A stretch of DNA of 64,000 nucleotides, taken from Ruania zhangjianzhongii. Lineage in GTDB: Bacteria; Actinomycetota; Actinomycetes; Actinomycetales; Beutenbergiaceae. The position numbers were made by a program, and so were the translations under genes. This document shows, piece after piece, positions 24,823-33,771 of the stretch (positions within the stretch are counted from its first letter, which is position 1; every line of letters begins with the position of its first letter). The DNA lies in NCBI RefSeq assembly GCF_008000995.1, contig NZ_CP042828.1, positions 1,240,001-1,304,000 of the forward strand, in the 5' to 3' direction. Below the pieces are notes generated by a model. The model searched no databases. It saw only the letters and a program-made list of their open reading frames with translations, and was not told where the DNA came from.

Positions 24823-25395
24823 ATGACGCAAGAAGAGACCGAAGCCATCGTTCGTTACCGCATCCGCGGGCTGCGGCTAGCGCGGGGCTGGACGCTCGAC
24901 ACCCTCGCCCGGCGCTGCTACCTCTCCCCGTCCACGCTGAGCCGGATCGAGACCGGCCAGCAACGCCTCGCACTCGAGCAGCTCGTCAGCATCGCCAGGG
25001 CGCTCGGCACCTCGCTCGATCAGCTCGTCGAACCGGAGGGCAATGAGGACGTCGTCATTCGCCCCGAACCCGAGTCCAGCGGTGGCACCACGCTCTGGTT
25101 GCTCTCGCGGGAGCGCGACCGCCGGGGAGTCACGATCGCCAAGATGCGGATCACTGAGGAGCGAGAACAGCGCGGGCCGCAGGTACACCCCGGTTATGAG
25201 TGGTTCACCGTGCTCAGCGGAACGGTGCGGCTCCAGCTCGGCACCCGAACGATCCTCGTCCAGGAGGGGCAGGCGGCGGAATTCTCCACCATGACGCCAC
25301 ACGCGATCGAGGCTCATGAGGGCGCCGTAGAGATCCTCACCATCTTCGACCAGGACGGCGAGCACGCTCACCTGCCGGGGCATCGCGACGACTAG
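24823..25395 (+). CDS. XRE-family regulator with C-terminal cupin domain
   Basis: A 190-residue regulator with an N-terminal helix-turn-helix (IRGLRLARGWTLDTLARRCYLSPSTLSRIETGQQRLALEQLVSIARALG) and a C-terminal small cupin (HPGYEWFTVLSGTVRLQLGTRTILVQEGQAAEFSTMTPHAIEA). In this family the cupin senses a small ligand and the partner gene is divergent, as here. An in-frame TTG at 24817 is possible, but the ATG at 24823 suits the TACGAT promoter. Confidence 0.9.
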   Translation: MTQEETEAIVRYRIRGLRLARGWTLDTLARRCYLSPSTLSRIETGQQRLALEQLVSIARALGTSLDQLVEPEGNEDVVIRPEPESSGGTTLWLLSRERDRRGVTIAKMRITEEREQRGPQVHPGYEWFTVLSGTVRLQLGTRTILVQEGQAAEFSTMTPHAIEAHEGAVEILTIFDQDGEHAHLPGHRDD

Positions 25396-25409
25396 TTGCA
25401 TGCTCGCCG

Positions 25410-25441
25410 TTGGCGGGTTGGCGGGTTGGCGGGTTGGCGGG
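25410..25441. repeat. Four tandem TTGGCGGG units
   Basis: An exact 8-bp unit repeated four times, followed by degenerate TGGC units. It lies in the 209-base gap between the XRE-cupin gene and the HNH gene, about 160 bases before the latter. The rest of the gap shows no further feature. Confidence 0.9.
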
Positions 25442-25604
25442 TTGGCTGGCTGGCCTCCTGGCTGCTCGGGCGGTGGTGGCGGCGCTCGACGAGCGAAGGC
25501 CTATCGCCCCGCGACCAGCACATCACACTGACGGCGGAGGTCGAGTTTTCGTTGATTTCTCGCCGTCTGTCATCAGTGTCAGTGGTCGGTGCTTGACTGA
25601 TTTC

Positions 25605-27473
25605 ATGGTCGCACAGCCGCTCTCGACGCTCCCGGGTCACCTCCCGGGTGAGGGCAGCGTGCTGTCTGATCTGGTCGCGATCGAGTCCGGGATCGACGAG
25701 GGGCTGCTGGCGCGGGCGGAGACGTTGCTGGACTGGGTCGAGGAGCAGGAGATGGCCCCGTTCGCCGACCTGAGCTCGGCGGAGTTGGACGCCGGGCTTG
25801 ATCCCTATGCCGAGGCCGAAGTCGAGGAGTTCCTCGGGCGGGCGCGCACAGGTGGTCCGCTGGAAGGGCCACCGACGGGACGTCCGGTGGCGATTGCCGG
25901 TGAGGGTGCGCCGATGGTCTCCGACCTCGCGCTGGTGGATCTGGCGGTGACGTTGCGTCGCAGTGTGGTCTCAGCGACTCGCCTGGTGGGTGGGGTGTGT
26001 GAGCTGGCCTACCGGTTGCCGCTTGTCTGGGCTCGGATCCGCGGCGGTGAGGTCGCACTTTGGCGAGGGCTCCGCGTGGCGGAGAAGACGATCAGACTCG
26101 CCTGGGTCGCTGCGGCGGACGTCGACGCCGAGTTGGTCAGCGTGGTCGGCTCGTGCTCGTGGGCGCTGGTGGACCGGTGCGTACAGGCGGCGATCGAGCG
26201 CCACCGTTTCGAGGAGGAGGCTGCGGATACCGAGGATGATCCGCGGGATGCTGAGCCGGTCGAGGACGACCGTGGCTTCGATGTGCACCTGCGCGATGCG
26301 GGGAACGGCGACTACCTGTTCACGGGCAGTGACTCCAGCGGTATCGGGCTGATCGGTGCCGAGGGCATTCTCGAGGCTGCTGATGCGCTCGATGTCGAGC
26401 ATGCGATCCGGGATCTGGCGCAGCGATTGGCGGATGCAGGATCGAGTGAGCCGTTAGGGGCGCGGCGGGCGAAGGCGTTGGGGATGCTCGCCCGCGGTGA
26501 GGTGGCGCTGCCGGTCGGCGACCCGCCCAGCGCCACCAGCACCGAGGGCACCGGCCAGAGCGAGCAGCCCGGCCAGACCGAGCGGCCCGGCCAGGGCGAG
26601 CGGCCCGGCCAGGGCGAGCGGCCCGGCCAGGGTGCGGCGTTTGGCCTACCCGCGGCCCCCGGAACGCCTACCGGCCCGATCGCTACCGGCCCGGGCGGTA
26701 CGGGTCCGATCGGTACTGTGCCGGTTGCGCCGGGTTCGCGTCGGCAGGTGCTGCTGGTGCTGCACCTGAGCGAGAACGCGATCGGTGGCCTGGAGCGGGT
26801 GGGACGGTGTGAGAACACCCTCGCCCCTGTCAGTGTGGATCAGATCAAGGCCTGGTGCGCCGGAGCGAAGGTCAAGGTCCAGCCCGTCCTGGATATCGCT
26901 GACCACCACCCGGTGGGTACCTATGAGATTCCCGACCGGATCCGAGCCCAAGTCTCCTACCGCGACACCGAGTGCATCTTCCCGCACTGCCACACCCCGG
27001 TACGCTCCTGCGACCTGGACCACGTCACCCCCTACCCCCAGGGTCCGACCTGCGCCTGCAACCTCGCGCCGTTATGCCGCCGCCATCACCGGGTCAAGAC
27101 CGCCCGGCGGTGGGCCTATGTGATGGTCCACCCCGGCAGCTACTACTGGCGCGCCCCGTCGGGGGCCACCTACCTCGTCGATGCCCACGGCACCCACCTC
27201 CTCCCCGACCTCACCGAAGAAGGCGCCGCCAACCGCTACCGACACCGCTGCCCCAGCGAATCCGGGCTGCCCACTGCGGGTCAGCAGGAGCGACCGGGGG
27301 TGAGTCGCCAGCGGAGCCGGTCACGCGCTGGACCACGGCGGAGTGCCGGGCCGCCGTCGCGAGGCAGTGCCGCACCATTGCGCGGTACCGAGCGAACATC
27401 CGCGGGGCCTGACTCGCCGCCCACGAGACCGGATCCGCCACCCGCGAGACCGGATCCGCCACCTCCATTCTGA
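25605..27473 (+). CDS. DUF222 / HNH endonuclease domain protein (13E12-repeat family)
   Basis: A 622-residue protein with an N-terminal DUF222 region (RRSVVSATRLVGGVCELAYRLPLVWARIRGGEVALWRGLRVAEKT) and a C-terminal HNH nuclease motif: two zinc-type Cys in ECIFPHCHTP, then CDLDHVTPYP, CACNLAPLCRRHH. Between them is a Gly/Pro/Gln/Glu-rich linker with an 18-bp tandem repeat (GQGERP units, about 26580-26634). The C-terminal 70 residues are disordered Pro/Arg/Ser-rich repeats. Such proteins occur in many copies in actinobacterial genomes and their role is unknown. The ATG at 25605 is chosen because the longer frame (from 25410) reads through the 8-bp repeats. Confidence 0.85.
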   Translation: MVAQPLSTLPGHLPGEGSVLSDLVAIESGIDEGLLARAETLLDWVEEQEMAPFADLSSAELDAGLDPYAEAEVEEFLGRARTGGPLEGPPTGRPVAIAGEGAPMVSDLALVDLAVTLRRSVVSATRLVGGVCELAYRLPLVWARIRGGEVALWRGLRVAEKTIRLAWVAAADVDAELVSVVGSCSWALVDRCVQAAIERHRFEEEAADTEDDPRDAEPVEDDRGFDVHLRDAGNGDYLFTGSDSSGIGLIGAEGILEAADALDVEHAIRDLAQRLADAGSSEPLGARRAKALGMLARGEVALPVGDPPSATSTEGTGQSEQPGQTERPGQGERPGQGERPGQGAAFGLPAAPGTPTGPIATGPGGTGPIGTVPVAPGSRRQVLLVLHLSENAIGGLERVGRCENTLAPVSVDQIKAWCAGAKVKVQPVLDIADHHPVGTYEIPDRIRAQVSYRDTECIFPHCHTPVRSCDLDHVTPYPQGPTCACNLAPLCRRHHRVKTARRWAYVMVHPGSYYWRAPSGATYLVDAHGTHLLPDLTEEGAANRYRHRCPSESGLPTAGQQERPGVSRQRSRSRAGPRRSAGPPSRGSAAPLRGTERTSAGPDSPPTRPDPPPARPDPPPPF

Positions 27474-27528
27474 GCAGCGGGGTGCTGCCCGCCGAAGGGC
27501 GCGAGTCAGTGGGTGACGGACCGGACCG

Positions 27529-27606
27529 GGCCGGACTCGCGTCGGACGGTCAGGGGCCGGACTTGCGTCGGACGGTCAGGGGCCGGACTTGCGTCGGACG
27601 GTCGGG
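27529..27606. repeat. Three tandem copies of a 26-bp unit
   Basis: Units at 27529-27554, 27555-27580 and 27581-27606, each GGCCGGACT[C/T]GCGTCGGACG then GTC[A/G]GG. They lie between the convergent HNH gene and RND-pump gene, in a 156-base gap that holds no gene. Confidence 0.9.
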
Positions 27607-27629
27607 AAGGTGCGGCTAGGAAGGATCGG

Positions 27630-30600
27630 TCAGCGCGCTGCGTGCCGTCCGCTCCGTGATGCGGTCGCCGTCCCTCCATCGCGGTCTTCCGACGAGCTGT
27701 CCACCTCGCTGGCCGGTCCGCTGCCCGCTTCCGCGGCGCCGTCGGCGGCCTCGGCCTCCGCACCGCCCGCGCCACCTGCACCGCCAGCGCCACCAGGTGC
27801 TTCGCCACCAGCCGCTCGCTCCTGGGTGCGTCGCCGCTCACCGCGGCGCTCCACCAGCAGGTAGAGCACCGGGACGAGCAGCAGCGTGAGGAATGTCGAG
27901 GTGACCAGACCGCCGATCACCACCAGCGCGAGCGGCTGGGAGATGAACGCGCTGCCCCCGGTCAGCCCGATCGCCATCGGAGTCAGGGCGCCGATCGTCG
28001 CCGCCGCGGTCATCAGAATCGGCTGCAGCCGGTGTCGGCCGCCCTCGGCGATCGCCTCAGCCAGACCCATGCCTTGCTTGCGATACTGGTTGATCAGGTC
28101 GATGAGCACGATGGCATTGGTGACCACCACCCCCACCAGCATGAGCGCACCGATCAGCGCCGCGACACCCAACGCCGTGCCGGTGGCCAGCAGCAGCGCC
28201 ACCGCGCCGGTGGCGGCGAACGGTACGGACACCAGCAGGATCAGCGGCTGGATCAGTGAGTTGAACGTCGCCACCATCACCAGGTAGACGATCAGGATCG
28301 AGGCCAGCAGGGCCAGCCCGAGCTGACCGAAGGCCTCCTCCTGGTCGGCACTGACCCCACCGATCTCCGCGTTCACCCCTTCCGGCAGTTGCACCTCGTC
28401 CAGAGCCGTCTGCAGATCGGCGGTCACCGCACCGAGGTCCTCGGCAGTGGCAGTCGCCGTCACGGTGACGCTGCGCAGCCCGTCGGCCCGGGTGATCTCC
28501 ACCGGCTGGTCCACCACGGTGACCTCGGCCACCTCCGAGAGCGGCACGCTGCCGGCCGGGCCGGTCAGCTCGAGCGCCTCGATCTCGCCCCGGTCGGCCG
28601 GCACCTCGCCCACATGCATCACGATCTCTTCGCGACCGGTATCGGTGTTCAGCGAACCCACGGTGGTGCCCTGCAGCGCACCCGAGACCGTCTGGCCGAT
28701 CTGTGCCTCGGTGAGCCCGAGTGCCGCCGCAGCCTCCCGATCCACATCCACGGTGACCGTCGGCAGTTCCGCGGCGAGGTTCGAGATCACGTCCGTGGCG
28801 CCGTCGATGCCTTGGACCGCCTCCAGCACCTGCGCCGACGCCTCGTCGACTGCTTGGCCGTCCGCTCCGGAGACGATCACCTCCAGACCGCTCATGAAGC
28901 CGGCGGACATCCCGGTGGCCACGGTCAGGGTGCCGGCGTCGTCGAGCTGCTCCAGCTCGCCGCGCAGCTGCTCCTCCACCGCCGCGGCGTCCGCATCCAG
29001 CTCCAGGGTGATCGAGAAGGTGGTGCTTCCGCTGCTGCCGAAGAACGCCATCGAGCTGTCGCCGGAGCCGCCGGTCACCTGGTAGGTCTCCACCCCGGGC
29101 AGATCGGCGAGCACCTCCTCCACAGCGGTGGCGGCCTCGTCGGCTGCCGCCAGGGAAGTGCCGGCTGGCAGTTCCTGGCTCACACTCAGGGTGTTTTCCC
29201 CGGTGTCGCCGATGAAGTCGGTCTTCAGCTGGGTGGCCATCCCCGCGGTCCCGGCCATCACCACCACAGCGGCCACGATCGCGACCCACGGCCGCGCCAA
29301 CCCACCGCGCAGCATCCGCAGGTAGGACCGCTGCAGCAGGGTGCGGCGCTCCTTCTCCTCCGCCGCGGCTCGAGCCTCCTCGCTCAGGGCTCCGTCGGCG
29401 GGCGGGCGCACGAACCAGTACGCCAACGTCGGCACGATCGTCAGGGCCACCAGCAGCGAGGCCAGCAGAGCCAGCGCAATGGTGAACGCGAATGGCCGGA
29501 ACAGCTCGCCGACCATTCCGCCCACCAGGCCCATCGGCACGAACACTGCGGCGGTGGCGATGGTCGAGGCGGTGATCGCCCCGGCCACCTCCCGGACCGC
29601 ATCGATGATCGCTCGGGCCCGGGTCTTGCCGTAGCTCAGATGTCGGCTGATGTTCTCGATCACCACGATCGAGTCGTCCACCACCCGCCCGATCGAGACG
29701 GTCAACGCAGCCAGGGTGAACAGGTTGAGGGAGAAGCCCACCACCTTCAGCCCGATCAGTGCCACCAGGAGGGAGAGCGGGATGGACAGCGCGGTGACCG
29801 TGGTGGGCCGGATCTTGCGCAGGAAGAGCAGGATGATGATCACGGCGAAGACCAGTCCGAGCAGGCCTTCCACGGTCAGGTCCTCCACCGACTGCTCGAT
29901 GAACGGCGCCTGGTCGAAGATCACGGTGACCGAACCGCCGTCACCGAGGGACGCCTCGAACTCGGTCAACCGTTCCTGGACCGCTTCGGAGATGTCGACC
30001 GTGTTGCCGTCCGGAGTCTTGGTGACTGCGATCCCGAAGGCCTGCTCGCCGTCGGTGCGGGTGAACGATGTCGGTGCGACACGTTCGGCACTGACCTCGG
30101 CGATCTCCGCCAGCGGCACCGGCCCCGACTCGCTGGGGATCGGGACGTCCGCGACGTCCTCGGCCGATCCGAGCTCGCCGCCGGTCTGCACCGACATGGT
30201 CTGCTGGTCCTCAGTGATCTCACCACCGGGGACCACCACCCCGTTCGCCTGCAGTGCACCCTGTACGGCGTCCGGGGTGATCCCGGCGGCAGCCATCGCG
30301 GCGGGGTCCACATCGATGGTGACCTGACGGTCGCGCACACCGGTCAGCTGGACGTCCCGGACGCCGTCGATCCGCTCGATCTCGGGGATGATCGCGGTGC
30401 GCAGCACCTCGATCGCAGCGTCCGGGTCCTCGGTTGCGGCCACGGACAGCTGGATCACCGGCAGGTCGTCCACGCCGCCACTGATCACCTGCGTATCCGC
30501 ATCCTCCGGCAGCGTGTTCGACATCCGGCTGACCGCGGCCTGCAGCTCCTGCTGAGCGTTGGTGACATCCGTGCCGTACTCCAGCTCGAGCATCACCACT

Positions 30601-30869
30601 GACATGTTCGCGCTCGAGGTGGAGGTGGTCTGCTCCAGCCCGGTGACTGCACCCGCCGCCTGCTCCACGGTGTCGGTCACCTGTTGCTCCACCACCTCGG
30701 GGGAGGCGCCGGGGTAGCTGGTGATCGCCGCGACGATCGGCAGGTTCAGCGAGGGCATCAGCTCTTGCTTCAGCGCCGTGGTGGACCACAGCCCGGCGAG
30801 CACCGCCATGATCGTGGCAAGGGCCACCAGGGCGCGGTTGGCCAGGCTGAAGCGAGCGAGTGCGGACAT
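27630..30869 (-). CDS. RND-family efflux transporter (AcrB/SwrC type)
   Basis: A 1079-residue pump with 12 predicted TM helices in two homologous halves. TM1 FSLANRALVALATIMAVLAG is followed by a large outer loop (ELMPSLNLPIVAAITSYPGASPEVVEQQVTDTVE). TM2-6 include SIGRVVDDSIVVIENISRH (TM4, proton-relay Asp pair). The second half repeats this, with MLVGVVVTNAIVLIDLINQYRKQGMGL. It is of the HAE-1 family, like SwrC of Bacillus. There is no membrane-fusion or outer-membrane partner, as expected in a Gram-positive. The C-terminus is a 70-residue Gly/Ala-rich then acidic tail. It is divergent from a MarR gene. Confidence 0.93.
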   Translation of the reverse strand: MSALARFSLANRALVALATIMAVLAGLWSTTALKQELMPSLNLPIVAAITSYPGASPEVVEQQVTDTVEQAAGAVTGLEQTTSTSSANMSVVMLELEYGTDVTNAQQELQAAVSRMSNTLPEDADTQVISGGVDDLPVIQLSVAATEDPDAAIEVLRTAIIPEIERIDGVRDVQLTGVRDRQVTIDVDPAAMAAAGITPDAVQGALQANGVVVPGGEITEDQQTMSVQTGGELGSAEDVADVPIPSESGPVPLAEIAEVSAERVAPTSFTRTDGEQAFGIAVTKTPDGNTVDISEAVQERLTEFEASLGDGGSVTVIFDQAPFIEQSVEDLTVEGLLGLVFAVIIILLFLRKIRPTTVTALSIPLSLLVALIGLKVVGFSLNLFTLAALTVSIGRVVDDSIVVIENISRHLSYGKTRARAIIDAVREVAGAITASTIATAAVFVPMGLVGGMVGELFRPFAFTIALALLASLLVALTIVPTLAYWFVRPPADGALSEEARAAAEEKERRTLLQRSYLRMLRGGLARPWVAIVAAVVVMAGTAGMATQLKTDFIGDTGENTLSVSQELPAGTSLAAADEAATAVEEVLADLPGVETYQVTGGSGDSSMAFFGSSGSTTFSITLELDADAAAVEEQLRGELEQLDDAGTLTVATGMSAGFMSGLEVIVSGADGQAVDEASAQVLEAVQGIDGATDVISNLAAELPTVTVDVDREAAAALGLTEAQIGQTVSGALQGTTVGSLNTDTGREEIVMHVGEVPADRGEIEALELTGPAGSVPLSEVAEVTVVDQPVEITRADGLRSVTVTATATAEDLGAVTADLQTALDEVQLPEGVNAEIGGVSADQEEAFGQLGLALLASILIVYLVMVATFNSLIQPLILLVSVPFAATGAVALLLATGTALGVAALIGALMLVGVVVTNAIVLIDLINQYRKQGMGLAEAIAEGGRHRLQPILMTAAATIGALTPMAIGLTGGSAFISQPLALVVIGGLVTSTFLTLLLVPVLYLLVERRGERRRTQERAAGGEAPGGAGGAGGAGGAEAEAADGAAEAGSGPASEVDSSSEDRDGGTATASRSGRHAAR

Positions 30870-30908
30870 CAGGGCTCCGGATGTGGGAGAGTGAGCGGCA
30901 CAAGGTAG

Positions 30909-30930
30909 TTAGCCGAAGGCTAATGATTAG
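30909..30930. promoter_or_regulatory. Two overlapping palindromes between the RND pump and marR
   Basis: TTAGCC-GAA-GGCTAA (30909-30923) and CTAAT-G-ATTAG (30920-30930) share four bases. Both are perfect. They lie 40 bases before the pump start and 20 bases before the marR start, so one bound dimer could repress both genes. Confidence 0.75.
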
Positions 30931-30949
30931 TGCTAGGCGAAGGTATCAC

Positions 30950-31408
30950 GTGGACCAGCGGGACGAACTCATCGAGCGGGTGCTCACCGCTCACGAGCAG
31001 GCGGCTCGGGTGCTGCTCAGCGAGGACCTGTCCGAGCTGTTCGATGCCACGCTGACCATGCAGCAGATCAAGTTGATGGTGGTGCTGCACCGCGACGGTC
31101 CGACCAGTGGCCACGAGCTCGCCGATGATCTGGCGGTGTCCACCCCGACGGTCTCCGGCATGGTGGACCGGCTGGTTGAGCGCGGCATGCTCGAACGGCG
31201 CAGCGACGACCGGGACCGCCGGGTCCGGCTGGTCGCCCTCACCACCACCGGTGAGCAGCTGGTGGCGAGCGTGCACGAAGCGGGCTGGCGAATCGGCCGC
31301 GAGGTGATGGACCGGATGGCGCTGACCGACCTCCGGGCGCTCGCCCAGGGGCTGAGCGCCATGGCCCGCGCCGCGCACCTGCGCGCGGCGGAGTCCGCTG
31401 ACGGCTGA
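30950..31408 (+). CDS. MarR-family transcriptional regulator
   Basis: A 152-residue winged-helix regulator. It has LTMQQIKLMVVLHRDGPTSGHELADDLAVSTPTVSGMVDRLVERGMLERRSDDRDRRVRLVALTTTGEQLV, the complete MarR DNA-binding region with the DRDRR wing. The GTG at 30950 follows GAAGG at six bases; the longer frame (from 30860) overlaps the operator and the pump gene. It is divergent from the RND pump and likely its repressor. Confidence 0.92.
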   Translation: MDQRDELIERVLTAHEQAARVLLSEDLSELFDATLTMQQIKLMVVLHRDGPTSGHELADDLAVSTPTVSGMVDRLVERGMLERRSDDRDRRVRLVALTTTGEQLVASVHEAGWRIGREVMDRMALTDLRALAQGLSAMARAAHLRAAESADG

Positions 31409-31410
31409 GC

Positions 31411-32487
31411 TCAGAGCGTCCCGGTGAGCGCCTGTAGTCCCAGGCTGGTGCCCGCCACCACCGCCCAGAGCAACGCTCCCAGCAGCAACGGGCGCGCCCC
31501 TGCCCGGCGCAGTCCGGGAAGGTCCGTGGACAGCCCGATGGCGACCAACGCCGTCGTGATCAGGAACGAGGAGAGCCCGCCGAGGGTGCTCTGCACGCCG
31601 CCCGGGATCCAGCCGAGCGTGTTCACCGCGGTGACCAGCACGAACCCCACCAGGAACCACGGCACCAGCCGGTAGAGAGGGCGACGGCGGAGCTCGGCCG
31701 GGCCGTTCGCCTCGCCCTGCGCTGTGCGTGCGCGGGCCTCGCGCCGGGCCACGAGATAGGTCAGCGCCAGGCAGACAGGGATGATCGCCAGCGTCCGGGT
31801 GAGCTTGACGACGATCGCCGTGTGCGCGGCGCCGTCGCCGAATGCCGTGGCGGCGGCCACCACGGAGGAGGTGTCGTTCACCGCCGTGCCGGCGAAGACC
31901 CCGAACGCCTCCGGGCTCATCCCGAGCAGATGCCCGAGCGTGGGGAAGATCAGCACAGCGGCCACGTTGAAGGCGAAGATCGTGGACATCGCGTAGGCGA
32001 CAGTGCCGGCTTTGGGCCGCAGGACCGGGGTGATGGCAGCGATGGCGGATGCGCCACAGATCGCGGTGCCCACCCCGATGAGGGTGCGCAGGTCGCTCTC
32101 GACCCGCAGCGCCCGGCCGATCAGCGCGGCGCCGACCAGGCAGGCGGCCAGTGTGCCCAGCAGCACCGGCAGCGACTGTGCGCCGGCGTCGGCCACCTCG
32201 CCGAGGCTGAGCTGCGCCCCGAGCAGCACCACGGCGATCTGCAGCCCCCAGGTGCTGGCAAGGCGGAGGCCGGGAGCCCAGACGTCACGGCGCTGCCCTC
32301 GGGTGGCCGCGGCGACCAGAACCCCGGCGAGCACGCCGATGACCGGCGCGCCCACCACCGGGGCCAGCGTGCCCAGTGCGGTAGCGATCGCCGCCAGCAG
32401 CACGCACAGCACCAGTCCGGCGACGGTGCCCGGCTGGGGGCGGCGGCGGGCGGCGGGCGCACTCGCGCGGTCGAAGTCCTCAGGCAC
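31411..32487 (-). CDS. YeiH-family putative sulfate exporter
   Basis: A 358-residue membrane protein of the UPF0324/YeiH family (PF03601) with about 10 TM helices. Family landmarks are GLQIAVVLLGAQLSLGEV, GVGTAICGASAIAAITPVLR, MSPEAFGVFAGTAVNDTSSVVAAA and KLTRTLAIIPVCL. It begins at GTG 32487. It is divergent from a LysR-type gene with 100 bases between them, the same pairing as yeiH-yeiE in E. coli. Export of sulfate, sulfite or a related anion is by family only. Confidence 0.88.
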   Translation of the reverse strand: MPEDFDRASAPAARRRPQPGTVAGLVLCVLLAAIATALGTLAPVVGAPVIGVLAGVLVAAATRGQRRDVWAPGLRLASTWGLQIAVVLLGAQLSLGEVADAGAQSLPVLLGTLAACLVGAALIGRALRVESDLRTLIGVGTAICGASAIAAITPVLRPKAGTVAYAMSTIFAFNVAAVLIFPTLGHLLGMSPEAFGVFAGTAVNDTSSVVAAATAFGDGAAHTAIVVKLTRTLAIIPVCLALTYLVARREARARTAQGEANGPAELRRRPLYRLVPWFLVGFVLVTAVNTLGWIPGGVQSTLGGLSSFLITTALVAIGLSTDLPGLRRAGARPLLLGALLWAVVAGTSLGLQALTGTL

Positions 32488-32587
32488 GCCTTCGATGGTG
32501 ACAACATCGCGGGTGGTCCGGTACCTACCGGTTGGTGAGATACCTATAGGCTCAGGCTATGGTCGGGGAGGAGGTGCGGGCGAAGGG
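32488..32587. promoter_or_regulatory. yeiH-lysR divergent promoter region
   Basis: Contains the perfect palindrome CCGGTA-CC-TACCGG (32518-32531), followed by near-repeats GGTACCTA and GATACCTATAGG. A LysR activator site spanning this segment is likely. Confidence 0.5.
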
Positions 32588-33472
32588 ATGAGTGGCGACG
32601 TCACCCTGGAAGGGCTGCGGCTGCTGGTCGCAGTGGCCGAGCATGGCAGCATCTCCGCCGCCGCGCGCGGGGCCGGGATCAGTCAGCCCTCGGCCAGCGC
32701 GCGGATGAAGGACCTGGAGCGCCGCCTCGGCCTGGAACTGCTCGACCGGCGCACCCGCGGCGCCGAGCTCACCGCCGATGGCCGGGCGGTCACCGACTGG
32801 GCGTGCGCGGTGGTGGATGCCGCGGATGTGTTGCTCACCGGGTCGGAGGCCCTGGCGACCCGGCGGGAGGCGCGGCTGAGTATCGCCGCCAGTCAGACGG
32901 TGGGGGAGTACCTGATGCCAGCGTGGCTGGCCGCGCACCGCCGCAGCCGGCCGGATCGCGCGGTACGGCTGCAGGTGATGAATTCCCGGGACGTGGTCGC
33001 CGCGCTGCGCGCCCGGGAGATCGACCTCGGCTTCATCGAGACCCCGGTGGTGCCCAGTGACTTGGCCCGGCGCAAGGTGGGGGCGGACCGGCTCACGCTG
33101 GTGGTCGGGCCCAGCCACCCGCTCGCCCGCCGACGGCGCAGCCTCGGCCGGGAGGATCTCCTCGCCTTGGCGCTGGCCTCCCGGGAGGACGGGTCGGGGA
33201 CGCGGGAGGCGCTCAGCCGCGCACTCGGCACCCCGGTGCAACCGGCGCTGGAGCTGGACTCGAACGCTGCGGTGAAGGTCGAGGTGGCATCCGGCGGCTA
33301 TCCGGCAGTGCTCAGCGAGCTGGCGGTTGCCGGTGAGCTGCGCGACCGGCGGCTGGTCGAGGTGGAGCTGGCGGACGTGGACCTGCGCCGAACGCTGCAC
33401 GCCATCTGGCGCCGGCCGGGCCGGCTGGCGCCCGCGGCCGCCGGCTTCCTCGCCGAGGTTCTCGGCCGCTGA
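32588..33472 (+). CDS. LysR-family transcriptional regulator
   Basis: A 294-residue regulator. The N-terminal HTH is EGLRLLVAVAEHGSISAAARGAGISQPSASARMKDLERRLGLELLDRRTRGAELTADGR, and the C-terminal effector domain (LSIAASQTVGEYLMPAWLAAH..., GFIETPVVPSDL, VVGPSHPLARR, LELDSNAAVKVEVASGGYPAVL) is of the CysB/CysL/YeiE type. The ATG at 32588 has GAAGG upstream. Divergent orientation with the YeiH exporter suggests it activates that gene, with a sulfur-containing or anionic co-inducer as an inference. Confidence 0.92.
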   Translation: MSGDVTLEGLRLLVAVAEHGSISAAARGAGISQPSASARMKDLERRLGLELLDRRTRGAELTADGRAVTDWACAVVDAADVLLTGSEALATRREARLSIAASQTVGEYLMPAWLAAHRRSRPDRAVRLQVMNSRDVVAALRAREIDLGFIETPVVPSDLARRKVGADRLTLVVGPSHPLARRRRSLGREDLLALALASREDGSGTREALSRALGTPVQPALELDSNAAVKVEVASGGYPAVLSELAVAGELRDRRLVEVELADVDLRRTLHAIWRRPGRLAPAAAGFLAEVLGR

Positions 33473-33771
33473 GCAGCCCGCGCCGCCGCCATCCCGCGCC
33501 GGTCTGGACGGTGCGCGCCCGTCGATCTCGCCGACTTGAGCAGCCCCGCGCCCATCAACCCCGCTGACTTGAGCAGCCCCCCGTCAACTGCCGGGTGAGG
33601 TTTCCGTCGCAAACCTGGCCGATTCCGACGGTTATCACACCCTGGTTGGCGCTAGCGAGGCGTTGCGAGGCCGGCGTGGCGTGCAGGTGCTGGCGAGGTG
33701 TGGCGCAGTGGGGTGAACTCAATCTGAAAGGAGTATTGCGAAAGAAGGCTTTCAGGTCTACGGTGGCTGCT
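33473..33771 (+). promoter_or_regulatory. Intergenic region with the ArsR promoter
   Basis: A 299-base gap. The first part has a 17-base direct repeat (C[C/T]GACTTGAGCAGCCCC near 33531 and 33568). At the end, TTGCGA (33736-33741), a 17-base spacer and TACGGT (33759-33764) make a good promoter 7 bases before the ATG, giving a leaderless mRNA. CTGAAAG (33724-33730) and CTTTCAG (33749-33755) flank the -35 as an inverted repeat, a candidate operator. Confidence 0.65.

Noticed and set aside
28389-30602. A 737-residue plus-strand frame opposite the RND pump
   Set aside because: Composition (His/Gly/Arg/Asp) is that of an antisense frame; the pump has complete RND motifs.
33531-33585. Small RNA or gene at the ACTTGAGCAGCCCC direct repeat
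   Set aside because: Only two short copies, with no promoter, terminator or coding signal attached.
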